Shown: positions 52,277 through 62,418, numbered from the stretch's first letter. The stretch is 64,000 nucleotides of DNA from Adiantum capillus-veneris (GCA_014529385.2 CM043960.1:32741396-32805395), one strand, 5' to 3'. Notes: generated from the letters alone by a model not told the origin. Translations and numbers: made by a program.

Positions 52277-54396
52277 AGCCTATCTACTATTGTACCTATC
52301 TTCAAGTCGGGAGACCCTATGGAGCCTGGGAACTATCGCACTATCATGATTGGACACACATTGGCACGGTTGTACGCATCTATTCTTGAGCAGCAGCTAA
52401 GTAGATGGGCAGAGAGAGAGGGGATGCGCGCAGCCGGGCAGGCAGGTTTCAGGAGGGGTTTTCTACTCTTGACCATATCTTGACACTCAGAGCCATCATT
52501 GAGGAGGGCAGATCGCGTGGGAGACGGATCTATTGCAGCTTTGTGGATTTCCGTAAAGCATTTGACACAGTGCCCAGAGCAAGATTGATGCGCAGATTAC
52601 AGCAGATGGGAGTACCCACAGAGCTCATTTGGGGGGTCATGGCATTATACAGGTCAGTAGTGGGGCATGTATGCACCCCAAAGGGTCTATCCACACCGGT
52701 TTACTCCACTATTGGGGTGAAGCAGGGCTGCCCGCTCTCTCCTACTCTATTTGGTATGTTTTTTCTGACTACATTGAGAGAGATGGTGATAGAGGTGCAC
52801 AGCTAGCGGGGACATGGATTCCACTATTGTTATATGTTGATGATACTGTTTTGATTTCTGACTCTCCGGAGGGGATGCAACGTCAACTGGATGCTTTGCA
52901 TAGGTTTGCCCAAGAAAGTGGTTTGTTCGTCAACCTTGGTAAAACCAAGGTCATGGTTTTAATACCACCCCACAGTGGATCAGGAGGTCAGCGCCCGCCT
53001 TCACATTCAGACAGGAGAAGGTGGAGTATACAGATGCTTACACTTACCTTGGAGTGGTTTTCAGTGGACCAGCATTTTCATTGAGGAGGGCAGCAAAGAC
53101 TAGATTGACCAGAGCCCATGCAGCATTGGGTAAATTGGAAAGGATGTGTTCACAGGTTCAGTTTCAGGAGCCTCAAACGAAGCTCTGGCTCTTTGACACT
53201 TTGGTGGCCTCTGTATTGCTCTATGGAGCTGAGATTTGGGGACCTTCACTGGACCATCACGGGAGGACAGGCCGCAGGGATGGATGGGGGGACATGGAGA
53301 AGCCTCTGGTCTCTATGATCTCGCGGCTCATTAAGGCCAAGACTTCAGTACCACGTGCTATTATACGAGCAGAGCTAGCTGCCTCCCCACTGGTGGTTGA
53401 GGTGCTCACCAGATCTGTCTCCTTTATACACCGCATGTGGGAACTTCCCAGAGACAGATATGCACGCCTTGCACTTGAGTCCTCTCGACAATTAGCCGTG
53501 CAGGGAGATACAGCATGCTGGTATGGGGAGATGACGTCATGGTTTCACGCGCATGGGTTCAGCATAGACAGATTGCCTCCTTTCCAGTACTCACTCGAAG
53601 CGCCCTCTGTGACTCTTACACAATCCAAGATCACCGGGCTCATTCGCCAGGACTTGACTCAGCTAGACACCAAGAGGACATGGATACAGCCAATACAGGA
53701 GCTAGGCACGAAGATGGCTTTCTACAGAGAGCATCTCCTCTAGCTTACGGAGGATGGTTTTGTGACGAGGCCCAGATACATGGACACTCACCTGTCTCAT
53801 GGGATACGATGTGCTATTGGTCAGATACGCACATCTTCACACCAGCTGCGGATCGAGACTAGGAGATAGAGCGGAATACCAGCAGAGGCCAGGACATGCC
53901 CCCTGTGTGACATCGAGCCCGAGACAGAGTTGCACTACACATGCCACTGCTCCGTCTACTACGAGATACGAGGCCGCTTCCATTGCTTGTTCAGAGAGGG
54001 CTTTGGACCATTCTCTAGAGTCATGCGGTATGAGGATCAGAGATGCCTGGGTTTGTTTTTGCTCGAGCTACGCGGACACAGAGAGAGCTTGATGAGAGGA
54101 AATACTAGCCAGTCTCAGAGACAGATCACAGACTTCTTTAGAGCTGCCACTGGACACCCGAAGGAGTTACTACCACAACAGAGCTCGTCGCTTTACACCA
54201 GAGATATACTGATCGACCGAGCGACTGAGCTGGGGAGATCCAGACGCCCACGACTGCGGAGGACTACACAACATCGACAGAGGCTGCAGTAGAGGATCCG
54301 GGTCACTTTGGCTCGACATGCACGACGCCCGGTTAGACTACTGACCATGGAGGAGATTGATGAGATCCGCCAGCGACCGATGTTGGATCTCCTGTG
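52277..54396 (+). pseudogene. LINE C RT and C-terminal domain
   Basis: RT motifs over three frames: NYRTIMIGHTLARL, FSTLDHILTLRAIIEEG, FVDFRKAFDTVP, GVKQGCPLSPTLFGM, then LLLYVDDTVL (YADD changed to YVDD) and NLGKTKVMV. The C-terminal part 53021-53743 and 53799-54292 holds CVTSSPRQ-type frames and, in another frame, the CPLC...HYTCHC knuckle, ending at TGA 54394-54396. Compared with LINE A it keeps about 40 more codons after VMRYED. Confidence 0.88.
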
Positions 54397-54567
54397 ATCT
54401 AGTTATCCTGGCTAGCTGTTTTAGTGGCTTAGTCCACACTCAGCAGTCTAGGATTCCATAGTATTTTATTTTGTCATTTTGTCATCTTGTTACTCTGACT
54501 TTGTATCAGATCCACCACATTGTAACTTTTTGGTCTCATAGGTCACTTTGGCCTTTTGAAGGCGTAG

Positions 54568-55041
54568 GAGCAGGGAGGCATGGAGGCCACACAGTAGCAG
54601 CAAAGCGAGCAGCACGTAGGCTCTCCACGTTCCAGCAAAGCTTTGCCGATAACAGCAGCGCAAGGAGATTCCATCACAGACAAGGGCAAGCAGGAGCGCA
54701 AGGCACGCGGTGTTCATTTCTGCACGTCGAAAAAACGAGAAGATATGCAATCCTACGCGTAGCAAGTCAAGCTGTTCTACGCGTAGCAAGTCCAGCAATC
54801 CTACACACGCCCCAGCTGTTCTACGCGTAGGAAGTCAATATCCCCTCCGTTCAAGTTTATTTCATTTTAAGCCTTAAGGTAAATTTTAAGTTTAAAGAGA
54901 TTTTAATCCTTAAGACCATTCTCTTTGCATTCAAGTTTAAAGAGATTTTAAGCCTTAAGGTAAACTGGTTAAGTTTGCCATATTCTCAGTCCCTCACCCT
55001 AGTACCCTAGTACCCTACCCCGCATTTGTGGCTCGGGTTTG
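54568..55041. other. Leader of LINE D with short repeats; no gene
   Basis: Three TACGCGTA palindromes (54754-54761, 54778-54785, 54822-54829), each followed by GCAAGTC or GGAAGTC, and a twofold repeat of AAGTTTAAAGAGATTTTAA (about 54888 and 54933) with CCTTAAGG palindromes. It probably includes the 5' UTR or promoter of LINE D. Confidence 0.45.
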
Positions 55042-56199
55042 ATGGACCCGCCTATCGAAGGGGAAGGGCCAGGTGTAGATAGCTACACCACCCCCAAAAA
55101 AACAACAGCTACTTTCAAACGGAGAAACAGAGATACTGTACTATCACCAGGATCCTTACGCGTTGGGAAAACCTCCAGGATACATAATGAGCTACTGATG
55201 GAGAAGGTCCAGGTGATGCTCAAATCAGAGCTAAACTATATGAGGGATGACATCGGGAAGGAAATGCACGCGAACGCTGAGAGCTACAGGAACTCCATGT
55301 ATGGAGACATGATGAGAGAACTAAGGAGAGAGATCCGGGGGATACAGAATGAGGAAATTCAGATCGTGAAAACGGAATTACGAAACCTAATCAAGGCCGA
55401 AGTAAATGTAACAAAATGCGTTATGCAAAAGAAACTCGATGAGGCAATAGCAAGTTTTGAAGCATGGAGAACAAATATGGAAAAGCACATGGGGGAAAAA
55501 GATGCAATAATCGAGGAGCTAAAAGGAGAACTTGCGGCTTGCAAATCTGCAACTAAGGAGAAGGGAGACGACCAACCTTCGGTGCTGAAGGAGCTGGAGG
55601 ACATGAAGGATCAGATGAAAGCTCTACGGGAAGGAGATGAAGAGAAATCGAAAACGGCATCTTCATGGGCGGAACGTCGTGTTAAGACACAAGAAAAGGT
55701 TGATGAAGCAGAGAAATGGATTGAGGATACGAAGAAAGGGAAGGCCCAGATGCCAGAGACCACACCTACCTCCACCATTATTAATATGACCATTGAGGAA
55801 GAGCAAAAAAGGAAGAATCGGGCTCTGCATGTGCGGGTCACAGGAGTCAAAGACAGAGAATGTAGATGAAGAAGTGAGGGAACTGCTACAACGCGGGGCA
55901 TCACAGAGCCTACTCACACAAGTGCATGGAGAGTGGGCAAGAAAGGAATCGATGAGAAGGGAAACGTAAAGGATAGGGCACTTATTCTCCGCTTCCCGAA
56001 TATAGAAATAAGGAAAGAATTTCTAAAGAAGAGGCCAACTCTCAAGAAAACCAGTATTTTTCTGGGAGATGACCTTACATTGGCACAAGTAGCACACATG
56101 CAAGAGTTGATGCCAAAGATCAGGGCAGCAAGAGAAAAGGGGAAAATCGCCTTTTATAGAGGAGGGAAAGTAGTGGTTCTGGAAAAGCGCTCATCATGA
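55042..56199 (+). pseudogene. LINE D ORF1, one frameshift
   Basis: The ATG at 55042 opens 275 codons with a basic N-terminus (FKRRNRDTVLSPGSLRVGK), a long coiled coil (residues about 50-200) and the start of the RRM-like part (RALHVRVTGVKDRE). A shift near 55860 moves the rest to another frame (55933-56199: RALILRFPNIEIRKEFLKKR, IFLGDDLTLAQVAHM). It ends LEKRSS at TGA 56197-56199. It is about 100 residues longer at the N-terminus than LINE A ORF1. Confidence 0.87.
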
Positions 56200-56202
56200 C
56201 GG
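56197..56202 (+). promoter_or_regulatory. In-frame TGA-CGG between LINE D ORF1 and ORF2 (candidate readthrough site)
   Basis: LEKRSS, TGA, CGG, CETYGATLWIAAWNCNG in one frame, with no in-frame ATG before WNCNG. The context equals that of LINE A although the surrounding sequence differs substantially. Confidence 0.65.
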
Positions 56203-56630
56203 TGCGAGACCTATGGGGCGACGCTCTGGATAGCGGCGTGGAATTGTAATGGATCATATAGGCTAGATGTAGGTGCCTTTGAAGACAGCTTTAGGGACAG
56301 AGACATAGTTTTCTACTCAGAGACACACCAGATACCGGGACAGCTTATGCCACATGTGAAGGGGTACTTATGGGAAACAGTTGGTCGACCAGACAAGAGA
56401 TCTCTACGAGGTAGCCGGGGTTCAGGAGGAGTAGCAGTCTTATTTAAAGAGGAGCTGAAACCACTACTACAGATTATAAGGAAAGATGAACAAGCAAGGT
56501 ATATGTGGGTGAGAATGAGAGCCGAGACAGGTAGATTTCTATATATCACTATATGCTACTTCCCTCCAAGTACATCAGTCTACTCCTCACCTAAAGGACA
56601 GTCCCCTTTCTCCATATTGAATAATGACAT
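56200..56630 (+). pseudogene. LINE D endonuclease, 5' part
   Basis: Open from the TGA to the PLE-A insertion: WNCNG, DIVFYSETHQ, GSGGVAVLFKEEL, ARYMWVRMRAETGRFLYI, ICYFPPSTS. It breaks off at SILNNDI, where PLE-A begins. Confidence 0.9.
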
Positions 56631-57236
56631 ATACCTTCATAAGTTCAGAATAGTCTCAACTCACGAATTATAAGAGGGAATAAAGCACTCATAAAACTAT
56701 AAAAGCAAGGGACACACGAAAAGAAAAGAAAAACAAAAACAAACAAACTAACTAACTAAATCACTTTGATTGCTTCGAAACAAAACTAGATAAAACAAAA
56801 CATTATTAACTTAAAAATGTTTTCAGAAAAGGTATGTGTAAAATAAGTTGACGCAACTTACTTGGCTTAAAACAAGTACTCAACTTTAAGCAAAAAAAGG
56901 ATAAGACATCTTAAAAACTTAATCCTAGAAATCAAACTTCACACAACAACCTATAACGGAACACATTCTTAAGTCCTCAGGTAAGCTAAATATGAAATCA
57001 AAAAATGAATACTACTACAAACCTACGAAGAGCAAAGAACCAAACTTGACAATATGTGATCTCAACTTCACTGCTTGTCAAAACAGGAAGAATAAGATTA
57101 TCACCTTTATCATGAATAGCTTGGACAACAGCTATGACATCCCTACTCACGTCGTCAGTGCCCAAGAGTAGGTGCAGATTTATATAGAGGTCATTCATGC
57201 TTTGAACGTACTCTACAAAACCAACGAGCTGAGTTT
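56629..57236 (-). repeat. PLE-A pseudo-LTR, downstream copy
   Basis: 608 bp from ATATACCTTCATAAG to GACGAGTT-like GAGCTGAGTTT; the other copy lies at a constant offset of 4647 bp with no net indel. Contains most of a 91-codon minus-strand frame. Confidence 0.93.
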
Positions 57237-57273
57237 CTATCACCCTCCGGAGGTGATGGGCATACTCAGCCAT
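56998..57273 (-). CDS. Small ORF overlapping the PLE-A pseudo-LTR
   Basis: The ATG at 57273 gives MAEYAHHLRRVIETQLVGFV, then INLHLLLGTDDVSRDVI and DKGDNLILPV, 91 codons. It starts 37 nt before the pseudo-LTR and runs into it. The other pseudo-LTR keeps the frame open (61845-61633) with about three residue changes. I do not recognise it; it may be a small accessory protein, or chance. Confidence 0.35.
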   Translation of the reverse strand: MAEYAHHLRRVIETQLVGFVEYVQSMNDLYINLHLLLGTDDVSRDVIAVVQAIHDKGDNLILPVLTSSEVEITYCQVWFFALRRFVVVFIF

Positions 57274-57355
57274 GATAAAGGCTAGCAATTGTCAAGCTAT
57301 AGTGAAAATACTAGAAGCGCTAAAGATCAAAACAACAACATAAGGTGTTATTAAG

Positions 57356-58909
57356 TCAAACAATAAGACTGCTTTTTAACTCTCCACTTCTATTGAATTT
57401 ACTACTGATTATCTTGAACATTCCAAAGGAAGAAACACTAAAAATAAACTTACTACGATGCAAAAATGAACGAACTTTTTTCATGATTCTTTTGAATGAG
57501 TATCCTTTTTCAAGGAGTAAAGAAATAAGATGGCAAGATTGAACAACAAAAGTAGATTTACTACAACAAAGACGAGAAAATCTAAATAGTTGAGAGCAAA
57601 TGACACCGTACTTAGCTAAAAGAGAAATGTGAGGCATGCGGATGATTTTTAGATTGGCATATTCTGGTTCAAGGCGCTTATCATAGATATCTACTTCTAA
57701 TCCCAAGGGAGTCTGAAAAATCTTAAGGTCTAAAAAGGCACAACAATCACTATTTGTGGTACAGTTAAGTTCACAAAACTCCTTGGGATAAATCCCTCCG
57801 CCTACAGAACTCGAATTCAAGTACATAAAATCTTGAAAAGAAAGAACGTCAGGGACAAAAAGATCATCTACAAAGCGTCTTACATTGCATAACTTGTGCA
57901 AAAATATTGGGCAAGTGTTAGCAAGGACAAGACGCTCCATAAAATCAAACTCATAAGTAAAAAGATAGAAATTAGCAAGAAAAACAGCACAATTGGTACC
58001 CATAGGGATACCAATTGTTTGCTTGAAAAGAGAGTCGCCGATGGTTATATATAAATTGTCCAAAAGAAAATCTAACCAAGATATGATGTCAATGTCATCT
58101 ACAATCCTGGTGAATCTCTTTCTTCCTTTGTCTACATCTACATTCTTATTCTTCAGCCATAAGAAGTCAAAGTTCAAGGCTGACTTTTCTACTAGCAATG
58201 CCTTGTACCTATCCTTCTCAAGCTTGTACGCAAAAACTTTTGAAATAAGAGACTTGACTCTAAATTTAAGGTCCTCCAAATTTAGCTTCGTGTATAGCGT
58301 TGTAAAGTCAAAAGTTTGGAGACATGAAGGAGAAGATTTCTCCTTAAGGCTTCTTAAAGAGTTCAAAAACTTTAAAACCGGAATCACACCTACTGAATCA
58401 TTTAAAATCCAACTTGAATCGGTAGGTACGTCTGCTTCCTTTAGCATATTATTCCACAATTCATTTACGCTAGGTAAAATGGCTTTGAAACAATAACTAA
58501 GCCATTTGGAAACCTCGGTCAAAGAGGTGTTACAAGAAGCAGCTATAAATCTAGGCTTTATAGGGTTCTTGTGGAACTTCCAAACGGTATATAAAAAAGG
58601 TAATTTAGGCTGGCACTTAAAACCAAAAGACTTACAAAAGTCTTGATGTTTCAAGATAACCTCTTGCATTGAAAGATCACAATCACTGTAAGTCTGAGAA
58701 TTCACTTCACCTACCAAGCATTCTAAATAGAACTTTTTGCACGTAACAACAAAGTTATTAGAGCACTTATCTACATAAGAGATCACAAAATCACGATGAA
58801 ATTTCCTAAGAGCATCACGATCAGAAGAAGATAAGTTGTTCCTTCCCGAAGAAACGTTCCGAGAGCAAGATGCTAATTTCAAAGAAGCTTTCTTGAGGAT
58901 TACAGACTT
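57356..58909 (-). CDS. PLE-A reverse transcriptase
   Basis: Open from the TGA at 58910-58912 to the stop at 57356; the first possible near-cognate start is TTG at 58882. Motifs, counted from that TTG: PFLYTVWKFHKNPIKPRFIA (96-114), an apparent insertion in the fingers (about 140-185), FDFTTLYTKLN (191-201, first catalytic Asp), GIPMGTNCAVFLANFYLF (291-308), RRFVDDLFV (335-343, catalytic Asp pair), AFLDLKIFQTPLGLEVDIY (382-400). A C-terminal thumb follows. The style (MGTNCA..LANF, FVDD) is that of Penelope-like, telomerase-related RTs that use a nicked target as primer. All catalytic residues are present and no lesion is seen inside. Confidence 0.92.
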   Translation of the reverse strand, partial: KSVILKKASLKLASCSRNVSSGRNNLSSSDRDALRKFHRDFVISYVDKCSNNFVVTCKKFYLECLVGEVNSQTYSDCDLSMQEVILKHQDFCKSFGFKCQPKLPFLYTVWKFHKNPIKPRFIAASCNTSLTEVSKWLSYCFKAILPSVNELWNNMLKEADVPTDSSWILNDSVGVIPVLKFLNSLRSLKEKSSPSCLQTFDFTTLYTKLNLEDLKFRVKSLISKVFAYKLEKDRYKALLVEKSALNFDFLWLKNKNVDVDKGRKRFTRIVDDIDIISWLDFLLDNLYITIGDSLFKQTIGIPMGTNCAVFLANFYLFTYEFDFMERLVLANTCPIFLHKLCNVRRFVDDLFVPDVLSFQDFMYLNSSSVGGGIYPKEFCELNCTTNSDCCAFLDLKIFQTPLGLEVDIYDKRLEPEYANLKIIRMPHISLLAKYGVICSQLFRFSRLCCSKSTFVVQSCHLISLLLEKGYSFKRIMKKVRSFLHRSKFIFSVSSFGMFKIISSKFNRSGELKSSLIV

Positions 58910-58912
58910 TCA
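58910..58912 (-). other. In-frame TGA between CxC and RT domains of PLE-A
   Basis: The upstream ORF ends GIFTH, TGA; the next codons KSVILKKAS continue in the same frame into the RT. One codon therefore separates two open frames of 539 and about 517 codons. It may be a single nonsense mutation (CGA to TGA or TGG to TGA) or a recoded stop. Confidence 0.85.
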
Positions 58913-60529
58913 ATGGGTAAAAATACCTTGAACTCCTAAAGACTCCTCAAACTTTACTACGAAACTAGAAATTCCTTTTTCTATGGCTTTGAGAAGGCAA
59001 GAGTCGTTTGAGGAAGGGAGCCTATATTTAGTACCTCTTGAGAAAAGGTCTTTCAAAGAATCCGAAGGAAGGATAGAACAATCGGCAGTAACTACATGAC
59101 CCAAAGCTCCATTTACGTAAGAAGAAAAGGCAGTTTTACTACAAGGGCAATCAATACTTGAGATTGCAAGCCTCTCTTGCTTTTTAAGATTACGTCCTAT
59201 GTCACTATAGTTGAAAGCTTTTTGTCCTAAAGTTTTCACATATTTGAAAGCTACGACAGGATGGTTCCATACCTTTCTCACACAAGGAGGGAGAGCATCA
59301 AAAGCTTCTTGAGATCTCAAAATAGAGCTTAATCCAATCTTGTCTAAGTCAGGGGAGGTAAAGATAGTTATCAACAAATCTTTCTTTCCAACCAAGGGAT
59401 TTTTCAAACTAGGACATTTGGACTTCAGAAATTTGCCTAACAATACTCGAAGTTGAGTACTATGAGACTCTCTTAGCTCCAAATCTTCATAAGAGTAGTT
59501 CTCAAGGGTATATAAGAGCTTAAATAGGATCCTTATATTATACCTTTCAAATATTTTATAAGAAAAAGAACCCAATTCCATGGCTCTAGATAAGTAAATC
59601 AATCTCCGTTTGAAATCTCTATAAGCAAAAATTCTATGGTTAGAAGGGTCATCACTCTCAATTCTAGAGATTGAAGCCCTAGGGAGAGCTTGTACTCTAC
59701 TAGAAATAGTGTTGTGCAAAACAACTGGATTGATTTCAGGGATAGAAGGCGGATCTGAACGGGAACCTTTAGGAATCCAAATTCTTTTAAACTGACTTGA
59801 AGGGAGAACTAACTCGGGTTTGGGATGCCTTCGCCAAAGCATAGGTTTCTTATGGTAAATTGTCTTATTTTTACGTAAAGAAGACTTTCCTTCCAAGTTG
59901 AAACCTTTAGGGAAAAAAGTATGCAAAGTTCTCATCCAAAACAACTCTCGAGGCCACGCTGATTTATAGAACTCTTTAGAGTTTCTAAAATTACCTTCTA
60001 TATGCTCAATGGGAAAACAACGGAAAGACTCAAATCCATGTTTTGCTATTGCCGTATACAAGGGTTTCACACTTTCACGTACGGTGCTCTTACTTTGAAC
60101 TTTTCTCGCTTCTCTTACATGTCTCTGAAAACGAACAAAAGCTGTTCGAAAGGTTTGGCCAACATACATCATAGAACTATCGTGAATATTATAAATAACA
60201 TAAATAACTTGAGAGGTATGAACCGGACTTAGAGGACGATCTACCGCAAGATGTTTTTTCCTTAAACGCCTCAAACGATTGAGGGCTTTTATGGAAGAAC
60301 TTGTGTAATGAGTACTAACTAAGACATTCTTAAAAGAAGCCCAACGAATAGGACCATCACCAAAAACATGCAAATTCTTCAAATTAGACTTAGCTAAAAA
60401 CTTAACTCTTTCTTGATACAGACTATGACTACTTCTGGCTACTAAAAAGAAAGAAGGGTCGAAAAGACGTACCTGAGAGTCATCAACATTGCTGGTTGAA
60501 GCTGAAGAAGAAGTAAAAGTGTTTTTCAT
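58910..60529 (-). CDS. PLE-A GIY-YIG endonuclease and CxC domain
   Basis: The ATG at 60529-60527 opens 539 codons. Residues about 107-212 are a GIY-YIG nuclease: VIYVIYN (GIY strand), MMYVGQT (YIG strand), RFQRHVREA (catalytic Arg/His), WPRELFWM (Glu) and PKGFNLE (Asn). Only one Cys lies near it, so the CCHH zinc site of most PLE nucleases is absent. The middle (about 220-450) is basic and unrecognised. The end shows IDCPCSK (Cys 461 and 463), GHVVTADCSILP and GTKYRLP, the CxC linker domain that precedes the RT in N-terminal-nuclease PLEs. The enzyme would nick the target for priming. No lesion is seen before the TGA. Confidence 0.92.
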   Translation of the reverse strand: MKNTFTSSSASTSNVDDSQVRLFDPSFFLVARSSHSLYQERVKFLAKSNLKNLHVFGDGPIRWASFKNVLVSTHYTSSSIKALNRLRRLRKKHLAVDRPLSPVHTSQVIYVIYNIHDSSMMYVGQTFRTAFVRFQRHVREARKVQSKSTVRESVKPLYTAIAKHGFESFRCFPIEHIEGNFRNSKEFYKSAWPRELFWMRTLHTFFPKGFNLEGKSSLRKNKTIYHKKPMLWRRHPKPELVLPSSQFKRIWIPKGSRSDPPSIPEINPVVLHNTISSRVQALPRASISRIESDDPSNHRIFAYRDFKRRLIYLSRAMELGSFSYKIFERYNIRILFKLLYTLENYSYEDLELRESHSTQLRVLLGKFLKSKCPSLKNPLVGKKDLLITIFTSPDLDKIGLSSILRSQEAFDALPPCVRKVWNHPVVAFKYVKTLGQKAFNYSDIGRNLKKQERLAISSIDCPCSKTAFSSYVNGALGHVVTADCSILPSDSLKDLFSRGTKYRLPSSNDSCLLKAIEKGISSFVVKFEESLGVQGIFTH

Positions 60530-61275
60530 TTTTGTAGTAAGGTCGGTGTTTCAGATCAACGGACGCCTCAAGGCTAAAGATCCTAAGGCTAGATTGGTGC
60601 TAGCCACACCCTCATTTGTATAGCAGGGCTGCTGCCAAGCAGTGAGGTCCTTAAATAAGGCTGCTTGCTACACTCAAAAGATCATCGACAATAGCGTGCA
60701 ATCGAGTGCCCGCGATCCATTGCTAGAATCACTACTCAACCTCTCCTCTCACAAGAGATATTTCATGAAACCGCACAAGAAACCCTTGATCCAAAGGACC
60801 CAAATTAAGAAGTTATTTTTATTTTTTAAGAGATTTAAGAGAAAAACATTATTTATTAAAAACATGCAATCTACAAAGTTAGATTTATAACTTTCTCACT
60901 ACAACAACCAAACACACACACACAATCAAAAGCAAAAAACAACAAATAGATAAATCAAGACAAATTAAGAAATAAAAGACATAACACTCAAACAAACCAA
61001 AATCAAGACGAAAAGAAGCTCTACACAATAAATCAGGATACAACCAAAATTACAAAAAGACCCATTACTTATTATTATTATTAAAAAAAAAAGTTTATTT
61101 AAACCAAGGAATAAAAGTAATACACACATAAAATTACACCGAGACACACATGAGTATAAGATCGGTAGTTGTTGGGGTATGCACACCCTCCCAATATATC
61201 TTCATGAAGCTCAACAGCTGGTCACCACTCGGACGAAAATCAAAAAGATTTGCATGTCCGCTAGATGACTGAAAA
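60530..61275 (-). other. PLE-A leader between pseudo-LTR and ORF
   Basis: AT-rich, A-rich on the plus strand with an A/T homopolymer near 61084. No reading frame of note. It should hold promoter or 5' UTR functions; no canonical hammerhead core (CTGATGAG...GAAA) was seen. Confidence 0.5.
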
Positions 61276-61883
61276 ATATACCTTCATAAGTTCAGAATAG
61301 TCTGAACTCACGAATTATAAGAGGGAATAAAGCACTCATAAAACTATAAAAGCAAGGGACACACGAAAAGAAAAGAAAAACAAAAACAAACTAACTAACT
61401 AACTAAATCACTTTGATTGCTTCAAAACAAAACTAGATAAAACAAAACATTATTAACTTAAAAATGTTTTCAGAAAAGGTATGTGTAAAATAAGTTGACG
61501 CAACTTACTTGGCTTTAAACAAGTACTCAACTTTAAGCAAAAAAAGGATAAGACATCTTAAAAACTTAATCCTAGAAATCAAACTTCACACAACAACCTA
61601 TAACGGAACACATTCTTAAGTCCTCAGGTAAGCTAAATATGAAATCGAAAAATGAATACTACTACAAACCTACGAAGAGCAAAGAACCAAACTTGACAAT
61701 ATGTGATCTCAACTTCACTGCTTGTCCAAACAGGAAGAATAAGATTATCACCTTTATCATGCATAGCTTGGACAACAGCTATGACATCCCTACTCACGTC
61801 GTCAGTGCCCAAGAGTAGGTGCAGATTTATATAGAGGTCATTCATGCTTTCAACGTACTCTACAAAACCAACGAGCTGAGTTT
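61276..61883 (-). repeat. PLE-A pseudo-LTR, upstream copy
   Basis: 608 bp matching 56629-57236; its outer edge GAGTTT meets LINE D at ATGGGAGTTCTC. Confidence 0.93.
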
Positions 61884-62418
61884 ATGGGAGTTCTCTAGAG
61901 ATGGAGACATCGTTCTCTTAGGAGACTTTAATGCCAGAACGGCCAACTCTCAAACAGTATTCTATGATACTTCTAAGGAAATACTCAGAGAAGTGGATTT
62001 ATCACAAGAGGGGCTTACTAGAAACTCACAGGATAAAGAACACACTGAATATGGGAGACATCTCATGGAGATGGCAACTACACATGGTTTGGCCATACTT
62101 AATGGTCTAGAGAATTTCCCTTTATCTGGGGGATTCACATGCTTCCTGCACAGGCATGGGGCCAGTACAGTGGATTATGTCATGACTTCACCAAGCTTTA
62201 TTTCTAGTATCGAGGACTTTAAGGTGGGACCCAGACCGGTTGGGAGTGCAGTGGATCATGCTCTCTTGACCTTGTCAATCTCCTTCCAATACAATGCCTC
62301 TCGAGTACAAAGGAAGAAGACACACAGACAAGATATACTTTCACGCCAGAGACTGATTCAGTCTATGTGGAATAGATCTATAATAGGATGTGGGCAGCCG
62401 AGCCAGTATATACTGTAG
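61884..62418 (+). pseudogene. LINE D endonuclease, 3' part
   Basis: Resumes with WEFSRDGDIVLLGDFNARTA, then HTEYGRHLMEMATTHGLAI, GGFTCFLHRHGASTVDYVM and VDHALLTLSISF. A shift near 62310 loses the frame before the linker. The catalytic Asp/Asn (GDFNA) and His (VDHA) are intact. Confidence 0.9.

Larger units (their letters stand above)
49806..54567 (+). mobile_element. LINE C, near full length
   Basis: Full domain order: ORF1, TGA, endonuclease, RT, C-terminal knuckle, tail. It is close to LINE A but in the opposite orientation. Its tail TTTGTATCAGATCCACCAC...GGTCTCATAGGTCACTTTGG ends at GAAGGCG (54567), just short of the ACGTTAAT reached by A. Lesions include TAG at 50156-50158, a 7-bp insertion near 50590, TAG at 50834-50836, TAG at 52274-52276, a frameshift near 52450 and others. 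Confidence 0.93.
56631..61883 (-). mobile_element. PLE-A: N-terminal GIY-YIG Penelope-like element, nearly intact
   Basis: The 5.25-kb minus-strand element consists of a pseudo-LTR (61276-61883), a leader (60530-61275), a coding region (57356-60529) with GIY-YIG, CxC and RT domains, a short trailer, and a second pseudo-LTR (56629-57236). It interrupts the endonuclease of LINE D. No clear target duplication is present (at most AT). The two pseudo-LTRs differ at about eight positions by eye, so insertion is recent. The permuted order and the lack of the CCHH zinc motif match the Chlamys group of PLEs. Confidence 0.9.

Noticed and set aside
56629-57236. Hammerhead ribozyme in the PLE-A pseudo-LTR
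   Set aside because: No CTGATGAG core with a downstream GAAA was seen on either strand; N-terminal-nuclease PLEs are known to lack it.
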